DNA of 64,000 bases from Littorina saxatilis (taxonomy: Eukaryota; Mollusca; Gastropoda; Littorinimorpha; Littorinidae): positions 14,943,782 to 15,007,781 of the forward strand of contig NC_090253.1 in NCBI RefSeq assembly GCF_037325665.1, written 5' to 3'. Positions 33,801 through 45,154 of this stretch are shown one piece after another (within the stretch, counting starts at the first letter, position 1; the number at the start of each line of letters is the position of its first letter). The notes under the pieces were generated by a model. It had not been told where the DNA came from, ran no database searches, and was given only the letters and a program-made list of their open reading frames with translations. The position numbers and the translations under genes were made by a program.

Positions 33801-36800
33801 TCAAAGTGGATTTTGTGTATAAAAGTGTTATCTGATAGTTGCGTAATTGCTTCATGTGTCAACTATGGTGTTTCAGTTGATCATTTTACAATGTGGATCT
33901 AATAAAAACTAAAGATCTTTTTTGCTGGGCACCAAGTTTCCCATGTAGGTGAACGATTAAGCTATACACAACAAGAAGGGCAAAGCCCATACGACTCACA
34001 TGCTTGACCTTGACCTTTACATGACCTTGACGCTGAAGGTCAAGGTCAAATAACTAAACCTAGCAATGACATCATACACTAAGAACTGCTTTACACATTT
34101 TTCCTACCAAAATACATGTGACCTTGACCCAAGGTCAAGGTCATCCAAGGTCATGCAACACAAAGCTGTTAATTCAAGACATAGGAAGTACAATGGTGCT
34201 TATTGGCTCTTTCTACCATGAGATATGGTCACTTTTAGTGGTTCACTACCTTATTTTGGTCACATTTCATAAGGGTCAAAGTGACCTTGACCTTGATCAT
34301 ATGTGACCAAATGTGTCTCATGATGAAAGCATAACATGTGCCCCACATAATTTTTAAGTTTGAAACAGTTATCTTCCATAGTTCAGGGTCAAGGTCACTT
34401 CAAAATATGTATACAATCCAACTTTGAAGAGCTCCTGTGACCTTGACCTTGAAGCAAGGTAAACCAAACTGGTATCAAAAGATGGGGCTTACTTTGCCCT
34501 ATATATCATATATAGGTGAGGTATTGAATCTCAAAAACTTCAGAGAAAATGGGAAAAATGTGAAAAATAGCTGTTTTTAGGCAACATTTATGGCCCCTGC
34601 GACCTTGACCTTGAAGCAAGGTCAAGATGCTATGTATGTTTTTTGGGGCCTTGTCATCATACACCATCTTGCCAAATTTGGTACTGATAGACTGAATAGT
34701 GTCCAAGAAATATCCAACGTTAAAGTTTTCCGGACAGACGTCCGGACGGACGGGGGGGACGGACGGACGGACGACTCGGGTGAGTACATAGACTCACTTT
34801 TGCTTCGCATGTGAGTCAAAAAACAATAGTGTACGAAAAAGCCAGAAAGTAGTTTCCGTCTTTTTTCAAAACATAGTGGTCGCTTCTTATTGACAATGAG
34901 TGTTAAGTTCAAAGCTCCCAATAGTGATACACACACGCACGCACACACACACGCAAACACACGAACAGAGTCCAAGATAATGCCATCCAAATGAACAAGC
35001 TGTAATAACTCACCGCTCCGTTGTACGTTAAAGCTTCTTGTAATGAATCTGTGTCATCAAACTCCACATAGGCAAAACCTAGAACACAGTTCAACACAAA
35101 TGTATACAGTGGTCAAAAGAAAACCCTTAGAAACATTCAAAAGTGTCTATTCCTTGCAGTGAGTGTCTTTTTATAACAGAGATCCTTTGATAAAGCTGAT
35201 AAGTGATAGACTCAGAATCTACATTATAACATATCGACGTCGCCACGGAATTTTGGCGCAACTCGTTCTTGACAACTTTTCAGTAGAAGGCCAAAACTGA
35301 TTATTTGTATTATGAAATAGTGTTTATATTTGTACCTGGCATGGATAGCAAGATGAAAGAATGTTAAATCATGTATTGAATATTTCTCATTTAAAATGAT
35401 TTACTTAGTCTAATGCACAGATACATCAAAATCGCCAAGAATCGAGTAAGGCCCAAAATCCATGACGACTTCGATATATGGGACTGGGTGGCCGAGTGGT
35501 AACGCACTTGCGCTCGGAAGCGAGAGGTTGCGTGTTCCGGCCTGGGTCAGGCCGCAATTTTCTCCCCCCTTTCCTAACCTAGGTGGTGGGTTCAAGTGCT
35601 AGTCTTTCGGATGAGACGAAAAACCGAGGTCCCTTCGTGTACACTACATTGGGGTGTGCACGTTAAAGATCCCACGATTGACAAAAGGGTCTTTCCTGGC
35701 AAAATTGTATAGGCATAGATAAAAATGTCCATCAAATACCCGTGGGACTTGGAATTAAGTAAAAAAATTCCATCTCACACGGCATTAAGTCTCAGGAAAC
35801 ATGAATACACGCATGCAGGAAAAAAAAAATATGGGTAGCGCCGTATGTATGGCAGCTCGCTTTCCCCAGGGAGAAAGCAGCCCGAATTTCCATGAGGGTA
35901 ACCTCACTGGACTATAAATCTTATCCAATCCAATCCAATACAGCCATCAGGTGTCTTCTTACCAGAGGGTTTCATATCATAAGGTAACCGTACTTACGTA
36001 TGCTGGCAACAAGAAACAATACAGTTATAAGAATAATTGTGTGCGCATTTCTCTCAATCAAAGTTTAATCTGGTGTATCTAATTCACCAATAGAAACTGA
36101 TTTAAATCCCAGGTGCACACCAGCTTTTTTAACAGTTCAACTAAATGTTGACGAATTATAAGAAATAAAATTGCATCAGATCAGACCCTCCTTTCTTCAG
36201 TACATCTGTTACATATTCAATAACAAATAAATAATCCTTTCCTTTCTATATGTAGTAACACAAAGAGCCGTACTCCCAAAAGCTTACTAAAACTAATTAC
36301 TTAACGTTGTGACTTGTCTAAATAAACTGACGTATAGTACAGGCTCTAACTGTATAAAACGGGTAAAGACAGAACATTACCTTTGAACTTATCAGTTTCT
36401 TTGTCTCGCACCAACCTCACACTTTTGACCTGAAAACAAGTTCAAGTTCAAGTTCAAGTGAAAATAATGTGCTGGTCTAATTCAACTTTCAAGGTCTATG
36501 AAATTATTTTCTTAACTTCACACAGTCGCAATGAATGATTAGGCCAAAAAAAAAAATAGGTCTGTTTACGGTAACCCGACCGACCCTAGTTTTTTCGCGC
36601 GACCCTAGACTTTTTTTTGGCATTTGGGAAAGAAAAAAAAATCTTGTTTTTTTTGCAAAATAACGTAAAAATATGGTTTTTTGGGAAAAAAAAACAAACA
36701 AAAAAAACAATCCCGACCTACCGACCCTATTTTTTGGGCCTATGTTACCGTAAACAGACCTATTTTTTTTTTTGCCTTAAATCCACGGTATGACACATTA

Positions 36801-39800
36801 TTTGTTCACGTTTCACTCATTCGCAGATCAAACCCATACACACACACACAATTAACTGTTTTCTGTGAGGGAAAGGGGTAAGACTGAACTATTTGTAAAA
36901 CTACCAAAAATCTGAGAAAAAAAGCTCATGTGTGTAAGCACTGTGTACTTGGACTTAAAGCAAAAGCAAAGGGATTTTGTTTGTTCGTTCATGGGCTGAA
37001 ACTCCCACGGCTTTTACGTGTATGACCGTTTTTACCCCGCCATTTAGGCAGCCATACGCCGCTTTCGGAGGAAGCATGCTGGGTATTTTCGTGTTTCTGT
37101 AACCCACCGAACTCTGACATGGATTACAGGATCTTTTTCGTGCGCACTTGGTCTTGTGCTTGCGTGTACACACGGAGGTGTTCGGACACCGAGGAGAGTC
37201 TGCACACAAAGTTGACTCTGAGAAATAAATCTCTCGCCGAACGTGGGGACGAATTCACGCTGACAGCGGCCAAATGGATACAAATCCAGCGCGCTACCGA
37301 CTGAGCTACATCCCCGCCCTAAGCAAAGGGATGATAAATGTACTATAATAATTCAACAGATTATGCCTTAGAGACTAATAAAGGATGGTACAGTCAACGA
37401 TATAATGAACAGAAAATTTGAGAAAGCAGGTTCTATAAAGGAAATGTCTAGGGTGCAAATGTCTGAAACTGACTGTGTGTGGTTGTGTTGTGTGTGCACT
37501 CAGAAGTTTGAAAGAGAGTGTCTGTCATCACCTTGAGGTCCTTAAAAATCTCCTCCAGGTCACCCTGGACCAGACCGTGGGGCAAGTTGCCGACAAAACA
37601 TGTGTAGGGAGCATCTGTCGGCATCGGCCTCCCACTCCCTCGGCCTCCCCCTCCACCGCGGCCCCCGCCTCCGTAACCACCCCCTCCTCCACTGTAACCT
37701 CCACCCCCTCTTCCGTAGCCCCCGCCTCCACCTCCTCTTCCACCGTCATAAGATCTGTTGTAGCCACCTCCTCCTCCTCGGTCGTTGTAATCTCCTCTGA
37801 AAAGATCATCAACAGGTTGAGGAAAGCATAAAGTGGCAATGCAAAGTGCAACGCTTTGGTATTGTAAAGTGAATGTTGACTCAGATGAAAAACAAGAGTG
37901 AAGAGATATCACACTATCCAGCAGTACTGCAATGACAACAACAAAAGGAAGCCTTGACAGTGACACATTGATTGAGTTCAGTCACTGAAATTACTTAGAA
38001 ACTTGAGGGTCAAACAATATCATCAACAACTTTCTTTCTTTCTTTGGTGTTTAACGTCGTTTTCAACCACGAAGGTTATATCGCGACGGGGAAAAGGGGG
38101 AGATGGGATAGAGCCACTTGTCAATTGTTTCTTGTTCACAAAAGCACTAATAAAAAATTTGCTCCAGGGGCTTGCAACGTAGTACAATGTATTACCTTAC
38201 TGGGAGAATGCAAGTTTCCAGTACAAAGGACTTAACATTTCTTACATACTGCTTGACTAAAATCTTTACAAAAATAGACTATATTCTATACAAGAAACAT
38301 TTAAGGGTAAAAAGAGAAACAGAATCTGTTAGTCGCCTCTTACGACATGCTGGGGAGCATCGGGTAAATTCTTCCCCCTAACCCGCGGGGGGTATCATCA
38401 TCAACAACAAGATACTGCAGTAATGGAGGAAACATCATTTGAGAAGTCACGCTCACAAAAGTCTTTGATGCAATTTTGTTTAAACAATGAGTAAAACAAA
38501 AAGTTGGCCGTTCAATGCTTAGACTTCTTCTTCAGCATTCATAGGCTGCAACTCCTACTTTACTGCACTGATTTGTTAGATTATTCTTATAAAGTTATAA
38601 ATTATCTATGGAGGAAGGGGGTGGGAGATGAACACACAGTGACACATGCAAAAGTCTACACATACACAAAAAAATATGGAAAAAAATGCACATCGGACTG
38701 GGAGTTGCAGTCTTTGAATGCAGAATAAAAACCACACAATGAGACACAACAGCATCAACCAACAAGCAGGTAGGAAGACTGGAAAATAGCATGTTCTTAT
38801 TCTCAACCTAGCTATATCTTCAGAATACACCACTTAACAGTTCCGAGGCTTAAATTAGGGGGTCTTAAAAGGGGGGGTTCAACTGTTCTCTCACTTTGCG
38901 CGGTGGTATTTTGAGCAAACGAGCGATCTTTCCAGCTCCCCAGTGCAAGAAACTTGTGCGATCTGAGTGCGATTTCTCTTCAAAGCACTTGTTTGTTTGT
39001 TTGTTCGTTCATGGGCGCGCTGAAACTCCCACGGCTTTTACGTGTATGACCGTTTTTACCCCGCCATTTTGGCAGCCATACGCCGCTTTCGGAGGAAGCA
39101 TGCTGGGTATTTTCGTGTTTCTATAACCCACCGAACTCTGACATGGATTACAGGATCTTTTTCGTGCGCACTTGGTCTTGTGCTTGCGTGTACACACGGG
39201 GGTGTTCGGACACCGAGGAGACTGAGTCTGCACACAAAGTTGACTCTGAGAAATAAATCTCTCGCCGAACGTGGGGACGAACTCACGCTGACAGCGGCCA
39301 ACTGGATACAAATCCAGCGCGCTACCGACTGAGCTACATCCCCGCCCAACCTCTTCAAAGCACTGAAACTGATAGCGTTTTTGAGTGTAAGGAAAAAGAA
39401 TGTGGAAGGTTCATGCTATCAACTTGTGGCCAGGTTCTATTTTCGAAGACAGTAGCTTCCATTTCTACAACTGATCATCGGAGAGTGGTATAAAGCATTC
39501 ATTGTTATAAACGATAATCACAGAGTTTTGAACGACAACACAACAAAATAAACGTCAACTTTATAAGATGCATCAGTCACACAACACGCGGAGCTGCACA
39601 CTTTGCAGACGACCACTTCACTTGAGAAAAAGACGCAGCCAAGTCTCTGCGGTCTGTGATTTTTTTCCTTCGTTCCATGTAAGCGTCGTAACTGCATGTT
39701 TAGTGGTGACTGTATTAATATTATTAGCCCCATGGAAGATGAAGTGCTGCCACACACTGAAAAAGTGGTTATATTGTGAGATTTATTCAGTGTGAACTGT

Positions 39801-40548
39801 GATAATGAACCTCACACAGAGCATATTCTAGCAAGTGCCCTTAAGTTGATTAACCTAACAGTAACTGCACAACTATGTACATGTATCCGTATGCATCATT
39901 GCATGCAGCCATACAAAATTAAAAACATCACAACCTTGTCTTGTGTCACTGTCAAGGTTACAATTTACAAACAAAGCCACACACTCTCTCACAGCAATTG
40001 ACAGTGTAACATAACATCTGACAACAAAACATTCATGCTGACAATGCACTCCCCAAGGGGTGAATGGGCAAAAATGAGGGGAACTGGGAGTGGGACTGGG
40101 AGCAATAATTACTGAACTACGCGTTATTACTGTGGATTGGACAGTCGTCCATATTCCACATTCGGGTCAGTTTGCACTACAAAGGAAAGAAACACTACGA
40201 TTCTATAACATCAAGGACAGTAGCACACAGGCAGTGAGGTCAACTTAAAACGAAATAGTTGGAAAGTATCCTTCAGAACCACAGCCTTGCATGTTTTGCG
40301 GCGTCCATGCACCGCAACAGCAAGGTCTGGAAACATGTGCTATCTCAGTATCTGCACAGGCGACAAACGATTGGTGCGCGCACAGGTTAGCAGGATCGGG
40401 ATTAAAAAAAAAGGAGCACCATATCAAACAGCCGGTTGTATGGTTCAATACAACATCCAGCATGCTGAAATAAATCGAGATCATACCCATCAAAACTACC
40501 CCTATAACGATCCCTTCCATACCCGCGGTTGTGGTCATAGTCGGCCAT
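27861..40548 (-). CDS. EIF4H: Eukaryotic translation initiation factor 4H
   Basis: Seven exons: 40,548-40,487, 37,796-37,532, 36,429-36,381, 35,078-35,014, 32,053-31,972, 30,386-30,066 and 28,033-27,861. All junctions are GT-AG and phases add to 1,017 nt (338 codons). The start MADYDHNRGYGRDRYRG is followed by a Gly-rich tract (about residues 21-80), then one RRM (about 84-160) with RNP2 CFVGNL and RNP1 KGFAYVEF, ending in the family motif VDIAEGRK. A second Gly/Arg/Asp-rich region follows (about 175-281), then the conserved tail RRPKLKLLPRTVDKPLN and ASIFGTGKPRDEA. eIF4H stimulates the helicase activity of eIF4A during cap-dependent initiation in the cytoplasm. Human eIF4H has 248 residues; the excess here is in the two Gly-rich parts. 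Confidence 0.93.
28191..29375. mobile_element. GGCC(A)n MITE split by a family A insertion
   Basis: The left end GGCCCACACAAAAAAATTG with TGTTTAGGGTAACCCGACC and the right end TTACCCTAAACAGACAA...GGCC are the two termini of one MITE. TTA flanks both ends. A family A element (28,295-29,142) sits inside it. Confidence 0.75.
28295..29142 (+). mobile_element. Family A repeat, full copy nested in a MITE
   Basis: Starts ACAAGTCGCGTAAGGCG, carries the subterminal AATATTTAGTCAAG near the 5' end and its inverted form CTTGACTAAATAT at the 3' end, and ends in a hairpin. It lies in EIF4H 5'-most intergenic sequence downstream of the last exon. Confidence 0.85.
29570..29850 (+). mobile_element. tRNA-SINE fragment (family C body)
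   Basis: Shares TCTCCCAGGTCAACTTATG, GACCTGCTAGTGCCTTATC and the GTAATCCATATCAGAG block with the SINE at 30,768; the head is missing. It lies in EIF4H intron 6-7 sequence. Confidence 0.65.
29930..30010. repeat. 19-bp tandem repeat
   Basis: Four copies of GTCTTAAGGGGAGACACTG just downstream of EIF4H exon 6, probably expanded from a nearby AAGACC-type MITE. Confidence 0.8.
30768..31155 (+). mobile_element. tRNA-headed SINE with tRNA-Arg-like head
   Basis: The head GGCGCAGTGGCTTAGTGG leads to GGCCTCCTAATCGGAAGG and a B-box GTGAGTTCAAATCCC. This resembles tRNA-Arg(CCU) but lacks proper acceptor pairing, so it is a SINE head. The body is the family C body. Confidence 0.75.
32365..32668 (-). mobile_element. 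SINE family B copy in EIF4H intron 4
   Basis: Flanked by TGTCCGGGGGT on both sides; a short internal segment is missing compared with 23,735-24,102. Confidence 0.85.
32669..33970. other. EIF4H intron 4 stretch with nothing recognised
   Basis: No gene, exon or named repeat is seen apart from short A/T-rich runs. Confidence 0.5.
33971..34820 (+). mobile_element. GACTCACATG-ended repeat, copy 2 (longest)
   Basis: Includes the internal CTTGACCTTTACATGACC segment absent from copy 1 and carries more than ten AAGGTCA half-sites. It is inserted in EIF4H intron 4. Confidence 0.8.
35481..35942 (+). mobile_element. tRNA-headed SINE, family E
   Basis: The head GACTGGGTGGCCGAGTGG resembles a class II (Leu/Ser) tRNA 5' half. 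The body contains GTTAAAGATCCCACGATTG and the 3' end is a (CCAAT)n tail. The body module recurs in the SINE at 63,107-63,565. Confidence 0.75.
36542..36776. mobile_element. GGCC(A)n MITE, best-preserved copy
   Basis: 235 bp. Long inverted ends run through TCTGTTTACGGTAACCCG on the left and TGTTACCGTAAACAGA on the right, with TTA on both flanks. It is in EIF4H intron 2. Confidence 0.8.
36977..37319 (-). mobile_element. tRNA-headed SINE, family C, EIF4H intron 2
   Basis: Same head and body as 17,313-17,671 in reverse; AAGCAAAGGGAT flanks both ends. About 200 bp from EIF4H exon 2. Confidence 0.85.
38032..38393 (-). mobile_element. SINE family B, EIF4H intron 1
   Basis: Full-length copy flanked by ATCATCAACAAC repeats. 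Confidence 0.85.
38990..39347 (-). mobile_element. tRNA-headed SINE, family C, EIF4H intron 1
   Basis: Same as the copy at 36,977 and nearly identical to it; flanked by CTCTTCAAAGCACT. Confidence 0.85.
39348..40486. other. EIF4H intron 1 remainder, nothing recognised
   Basis: No repeat family or exon seen. Confidence 0.5.
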
Positions 40549-40577
40549 ATTGGAATATAACTTCAAGGATTCCGGTC

Positions 40578-40587
40578 GCGCATGCGC
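40578..40587. promoter_or_regulatory. NRF-1-type palindrome at the EIF4H start
   Basis: GCGCATGCGC is a perfect match to the NRF-1 core, 30 bp upstream of the EIF4H start codon. Such sites mark CpG-type housekeeping promoters. Confidence 0.5.
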
Positions 40588-41239
40588 TTGTCGTCTGTTT
40601 CTAAATATAGACAGTAGGTCACGACTGCCGATTTCCTTGGGTTTGCGGTAGCCACAACAGTACATGGGATAAATATTCGTGAACAATTCTTGATCGAGCT
40701 GGGCGCAAGACAAATGAAAATAACTTTGTAACAGAGAACGAAAAGACATAACCCAGAAATTGAATAGTTGACAGTGTATTATTAAAAACTATGAAAATGT
40801 ACCAAAATGCAACCGAGAAAAAAAGAAAAAGAAAATCAGACTCAAGTACTGACACTCAAGTTCTGGGCATGTATCATAAGTACAGGGTGGGCCATAAAAA
40901 GTGTCCACATTTAATTTGTTAATATTTTTCCTGTAAAGTGATATTTTCTTTTCTGTTTCAGATAGAATTTGAGACAAGCATCTTAGAATTCTTTTAAAGC
41001 CTGAATGGATCGCATTCCAGTACAGGAAAGGACCAAAATCGTTGAACTTTACTTTCTCGCCCAGCGCGCTTTTCGGAGAGAGTTCCCTGGCACACACCAT
41101 AGATATCCCTTGACACATCTATGCACACACTGTCCATGTGCGAGAACTGTGAAGCGCCTCGTGGATACATTCAGGGTTATGTCCTTTATTGTTATCTGCG
41201 AGACTACCAGTGTTCCCGGCTGAATTTATCCACGAGGCG

Positions 41240-42804
41240 CTTCATAGCACGCTTTACTGTACCTCTCTTCACTATTTAGTCAAGTTTTGACTAAATATTT
41301 TAACATCGAGGGGGAATCGAAACGAGGGTCGTGGTGTATGTGCGTGCGTGTGTGCGTGCGTGTGTGTGTGTGTGTGTGTAGAGCGATTCAGACTAAACTA
41401 CTGGACCGATCTTTATGAAATTTGACATGAGAGTTCCTGGGTATGAAATCCCCGAACGTTTTTTTCATTTTTTTGATAAATGTCTTTGATGACGTCATAT
41501 CCGGCTTTTCGTGAAAGTTGAGGCGGCACTGTCACGCCCTCATTTTTCAACCAAATTGGTTGAAATTTTGGTCAAGTAATCTTCGACGAAGCCCGGGGTT
41601 CGGTATTGCATTTCAGCTTGGTGGCTTAAAAATTAATTAATGACTTTGGTCATTAAAAATCTGAAAATTGTAAAAAAAAATAAAAATTTATAAAACGATC
41701 CAAATGTACGTTTATCTTATTCTCCATCATTTGCTGATTCCAAAAACATATAAATATGTTATATTCGGATTAAAAACAAGCTCTGAAAATTAAATATATA
41801 AAAATTATTATCAAATTTTTTTTTCGAAATCAATTTAAAAACACTTTCATCTTATTCCTTGTCGGTTCCTGATTCCAAAAATATATAGATATGATATGTT
41901 TGGATTAAAAACACGCTCAGAAAGTTAAAACGAAGAGAGGTACAGAAAAGCATGCTATCCTTCTCAGCGCAACGAATACCCCGCTCTTCTTGTCAATTCC
42001 ACGGGCACTGCCTTTGCCACGGGCGGTGGAGTGACGATGCTACGAGTATACGGTCTTGCTGCGTTGCGTTGCGTTCAGTTTCATTCTGTGAGTTCGACAG
42101 CTACTTGACTAAATATTGTATTTTCGCCTTACGCGACTTGTTTTAACTTTCTGAGCGTGTTTTTAATCCAAACATATCATATCTATATGTTTTTGGAATC
42201 AGGAATCGACAAGGAATAAGATGAAGTAGTTTTTGAATCGATTTCGGAAATTTAATTTTGATCATAATTTTTATATTTTTAATTTTCAGAGCTTGTTTTT
42301 AATCCAAATATAACATATCTGTATGTTTTTGGAATCAGAAAATGACGAAGAATAAGATGAAATTGTTTTTGGATCGTTTAATAAAAAAAAATTTTTAATT
42401 ACAAGTTTCCGATTTTTAATGACCAAACTCACTCATTAGTTTTTAAGCCACCCAGCTGAAATGCAAAACCAAACCCCGGCCTTCGTCGAAGATTGCTTTG
42501 CCAAAATTTCAATCAATTTAATTGAAAAATGAGGGTGTGATAGTGCCGCCTCAACTTTTACAAAAAGCCGGACATGACGTCATCAAAGGTATTTATTGAA
42601 AAAATGAAAAAAGGATCCGGGGATATCATACCCAGGAACTTTCATGTCAAATTTCATAAAGATCGGCCCAGTAGTTTAGTCTGAATCGCTCTACACACAC
42701 ACACACACAGACAGACAGACAGACAGACAGACACACATACACCACGACCCTCGTCTCGATTCCCCCCCTCTATGTTAAAACATTTAGTCAAAACTTGACT
42801 AAAT
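41240..42804 (+). mobile_element. Family A repeat interrupted by an inverted copy of itself
   Basis: The outer copy reads TAGCACGCTTTACTGTACC then CTCTTC at 41,270 and resumes at about 42,141 with TTTAACTTTCTGAGCG, the same junction that is continuous in the copy at 28,295. It runs to its 3' hairpin at 42,804. Confidence 0.8.
41271..42140 (-). mobile_element. Family A repeat, inner inverted copy
   Basis: Complete element in minus orientation from its 3' hairpin (left) to CGCGACTTG (right). Its borders define the family ends. Confidence 0.8.
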
Positions 42805-42884
42805 GTAAAAAGGGATGGTGGCAAAATAAGACATAAGATTATATTTCAACCACGTGCGCGTGCATTACACATTATCGTCTTGGT

Positions 42885-43062
42885 TTCTTTCTTTATTTCT
42901 TTATTTGGTGTTTAACGTCGTTTTCAACCACGAAGGTTATATCGCGACGGGGAAAGGGGGAAGATGGGATAGAGCCACTTGTCAATTGTTTCTTGTTCAC
43001 AAAAGCACTAATCAAAAATTTGCTCCAGGGGCTTGCAACGTAGTACAATGTATTACCTTACA
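42885..43062 (-). mobile_element. SINE family B, 5'-truncated
   Basis: Retains only the 3' half; ATCGTCTTGGTTT flanks both sides, so truncation occurred at integration. Confidence 0.85.
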
Positions 43063-43244
43063 TCGTCTTGGTTTGAGTTCATTCAATACATAGTACATTC
43101 AAACACAACAACCAAACAGAGTGCTAACAGAACTGCATACACACACTCACTTACACCCACACACTCTACCGCGTTCACATCTTGTCCACGTCACATAAAA
43201 TACTCTTTTTTACCAGGTGTAGTGCATACGTGAACCGCTGTTGG

Positions 43245-43549
43245 ACCGGCACAGTTGGCCTAGTGGTAAGGCGTCCGCCCCGTGATCGGGAGGTCGTGGG
43301 TTCGAACCCCGGCCGGGTCATACCTAAGACTTTAAAATTGGCAATCTAGTGGCTGCTCCGCCTGGCGTCTGGCATTATGGGGTTAGTGCTAGGACTGGTT
43401 GGTCCGGTGTCAGAATAATGTGACTGGGTGAGACATGAAGCCTGTGCTGCGACTTCTGTCTTGTGTGTGGCGCACGTTATATGTCAAAGCAGCACCACCC
43501 TGATATGGCCCTTCGTGGTCGGCTGGGCGTTAAATGACAAACAAACAAA
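43245..43549 (+). mobile_element. tRNA-headed SINE, family D, copy 2
   Basis: A-box GGCCTAGTGGTAAGGCG, B-box GGGTTCGAACCCC, AAACAAACAAAA tail. AACCGCTGTTGG flanks both sides (43,233 and 43,550). Confidence 0.88.
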
Positions 43550-43929
43550 AACCGCTGTTGGCAAAGAAGCATAAAACTCCAAATAAACTGATGTAGATAA
43601 AATGGGATCTCACGCTATTCTTATGACAGGGTAGTAATAGCCTATAACGCTTGGCTTGTAAAATGTCGCGAAAATGGGATGGGGCCATAATGGGACGGCG
43701 GAAAAACGGGATTGCACCAAAACGGGATATCGCGCTAGTGGTATGTCACCGGATAGTAAAATGACGCTTGGATTGTGATTCCATGAGTACGAACGTTCAC
43801 CGCGTAAAAATTTGGGGAGTACAAATTTCGTGGAGGGAATACTTTTTTCGTTCCTTGTGGAGTTCTTTTTTCGCATGAAATCTTTACTCCGGAGTCATTT
43901 TTTTCGTGGAGTAAACATTTCGTGTTACA

Positions 43930-44503
43930 CTCGGCTAAGGAAGAAGAGAGGAGGCATAGGGTTTGGGGTGACAAGTCTATACTCAGCTAGTTTTCTTAAA
44001 AGTAACTCATGATTAGTGACGTCGAACGCTTTAGCAAAATCGACAAATAGGACACCACAGCCGAAGTTAATTTTGTTTATGGTACTAAGCAAGTTTACAC
44101 GGGAAGGTTTATTAATGCTGTGTGGCACGAATGATTTTTTCTGAAGCCTGACTGAGGCAGACAACTTCAAAATGTTCCCATCAAGATTATCTAGACCAGG
44201 TGGAGTACCAGATTGCTTTTAACACCAGATAATGGAAGATTTTGCTCACAGATAACAGAGGGATGTCTAAATTGTGTGTACTATTTTTTGAAACACAAAA
44301 CTCTTTTAACTTGTCCAGATTATTCTGTTTTGATCTATCAGTTGTAATTTTTTGTTCAACAATAGAAGTAAAATGAATGTTCAGATCATCAGCAGGTATA
44401 TCAATGACAGAAGATTTGACCGTTTCTTTACGTGTTAACAGTTTGATCACTTTCCAGATGGCTTTTGAGTTTTGTTTCGAATTTGATGCAGCAAGCTCAC
44501 GGT

Positions 44504-44510
<7 letters not shown>
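43930..44510 (-). mobile_element. LINE reverse transcriptase fragment
   Basis: Minus-strand pieces read NSKAIWKVIKLLTRKE (linker before the RT), TPPGLDNLDGNILKLSASV, and VLFVDFAKAFDVTNHELLL, with the first catalytic Asp of a LINE RT. The pieces are in different frames, and neither the YADD box nor the endonuclease is present. It is unlike the LINE at 13,616-14,805. Confidence 0.7.
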
Positions 44511-44511
<1 letters not shown>

Positions 44512-44571
<60 letters not shown>

Positions 44572-44578
44572 TGTGTGT
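44512..44578. repeat. (GA)n microsatellite
   Basis: GA run ending in GTGTGTGT. Confidence 0.9.
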
Positions 44579-44949
44579 ATGCAAGCTTGTGCATGTGTTT
44601 TTGAATAACTGGAATGTGTTTTTCTTTAACTGTCTGTGTTGATTGGTGTCAAGATGACACAGACAGACAGACAGACAGCCAGCCCAACGAAGATAATGAC
44701 AAACAACACTGTATTTTCTTTCTCTCTTTCACATTTTTGTGTATTACCCAGAAAACAAAAATAACTCTGTACATTCTCACATAATTCTTAAATTTCAAAA
44801 TGCCACAAACAGGTACAACTAACACCATGCTTTACCAAGCAATAATAAAGTTTCCACATTCTTGTCACAGCCTCTGATGGTCTTTCAAAAAAACAAAAAA
44901 TACTGTTGTGAGCTACATTTAATATCGGACAAAAGCTTCATGCGTACAT

Positions 44950-45121
44950 CAGACCTGGGAACCCCTGTTTTGTACTTCGAGTATTCTCAAACAACCTTGG
45001 CGTATTTTCAGAAAAATGAGTGTACTCCACACAACATTTGAACATCCATCATTCCAACATGCTTCGCACACGTCCGTTGCACTGATAATTAAGTTTACCA
45101 ATATATATATATATACGACTT

Positions 45122-45154
<33 letters not shown>

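Noticed and set aside
37475-37831. Ser/Thr/Pro-rich + strand frame of 118 codons
   Set aside because: It is the antisense shadow of the Gly-rich EIF4H exon 2.
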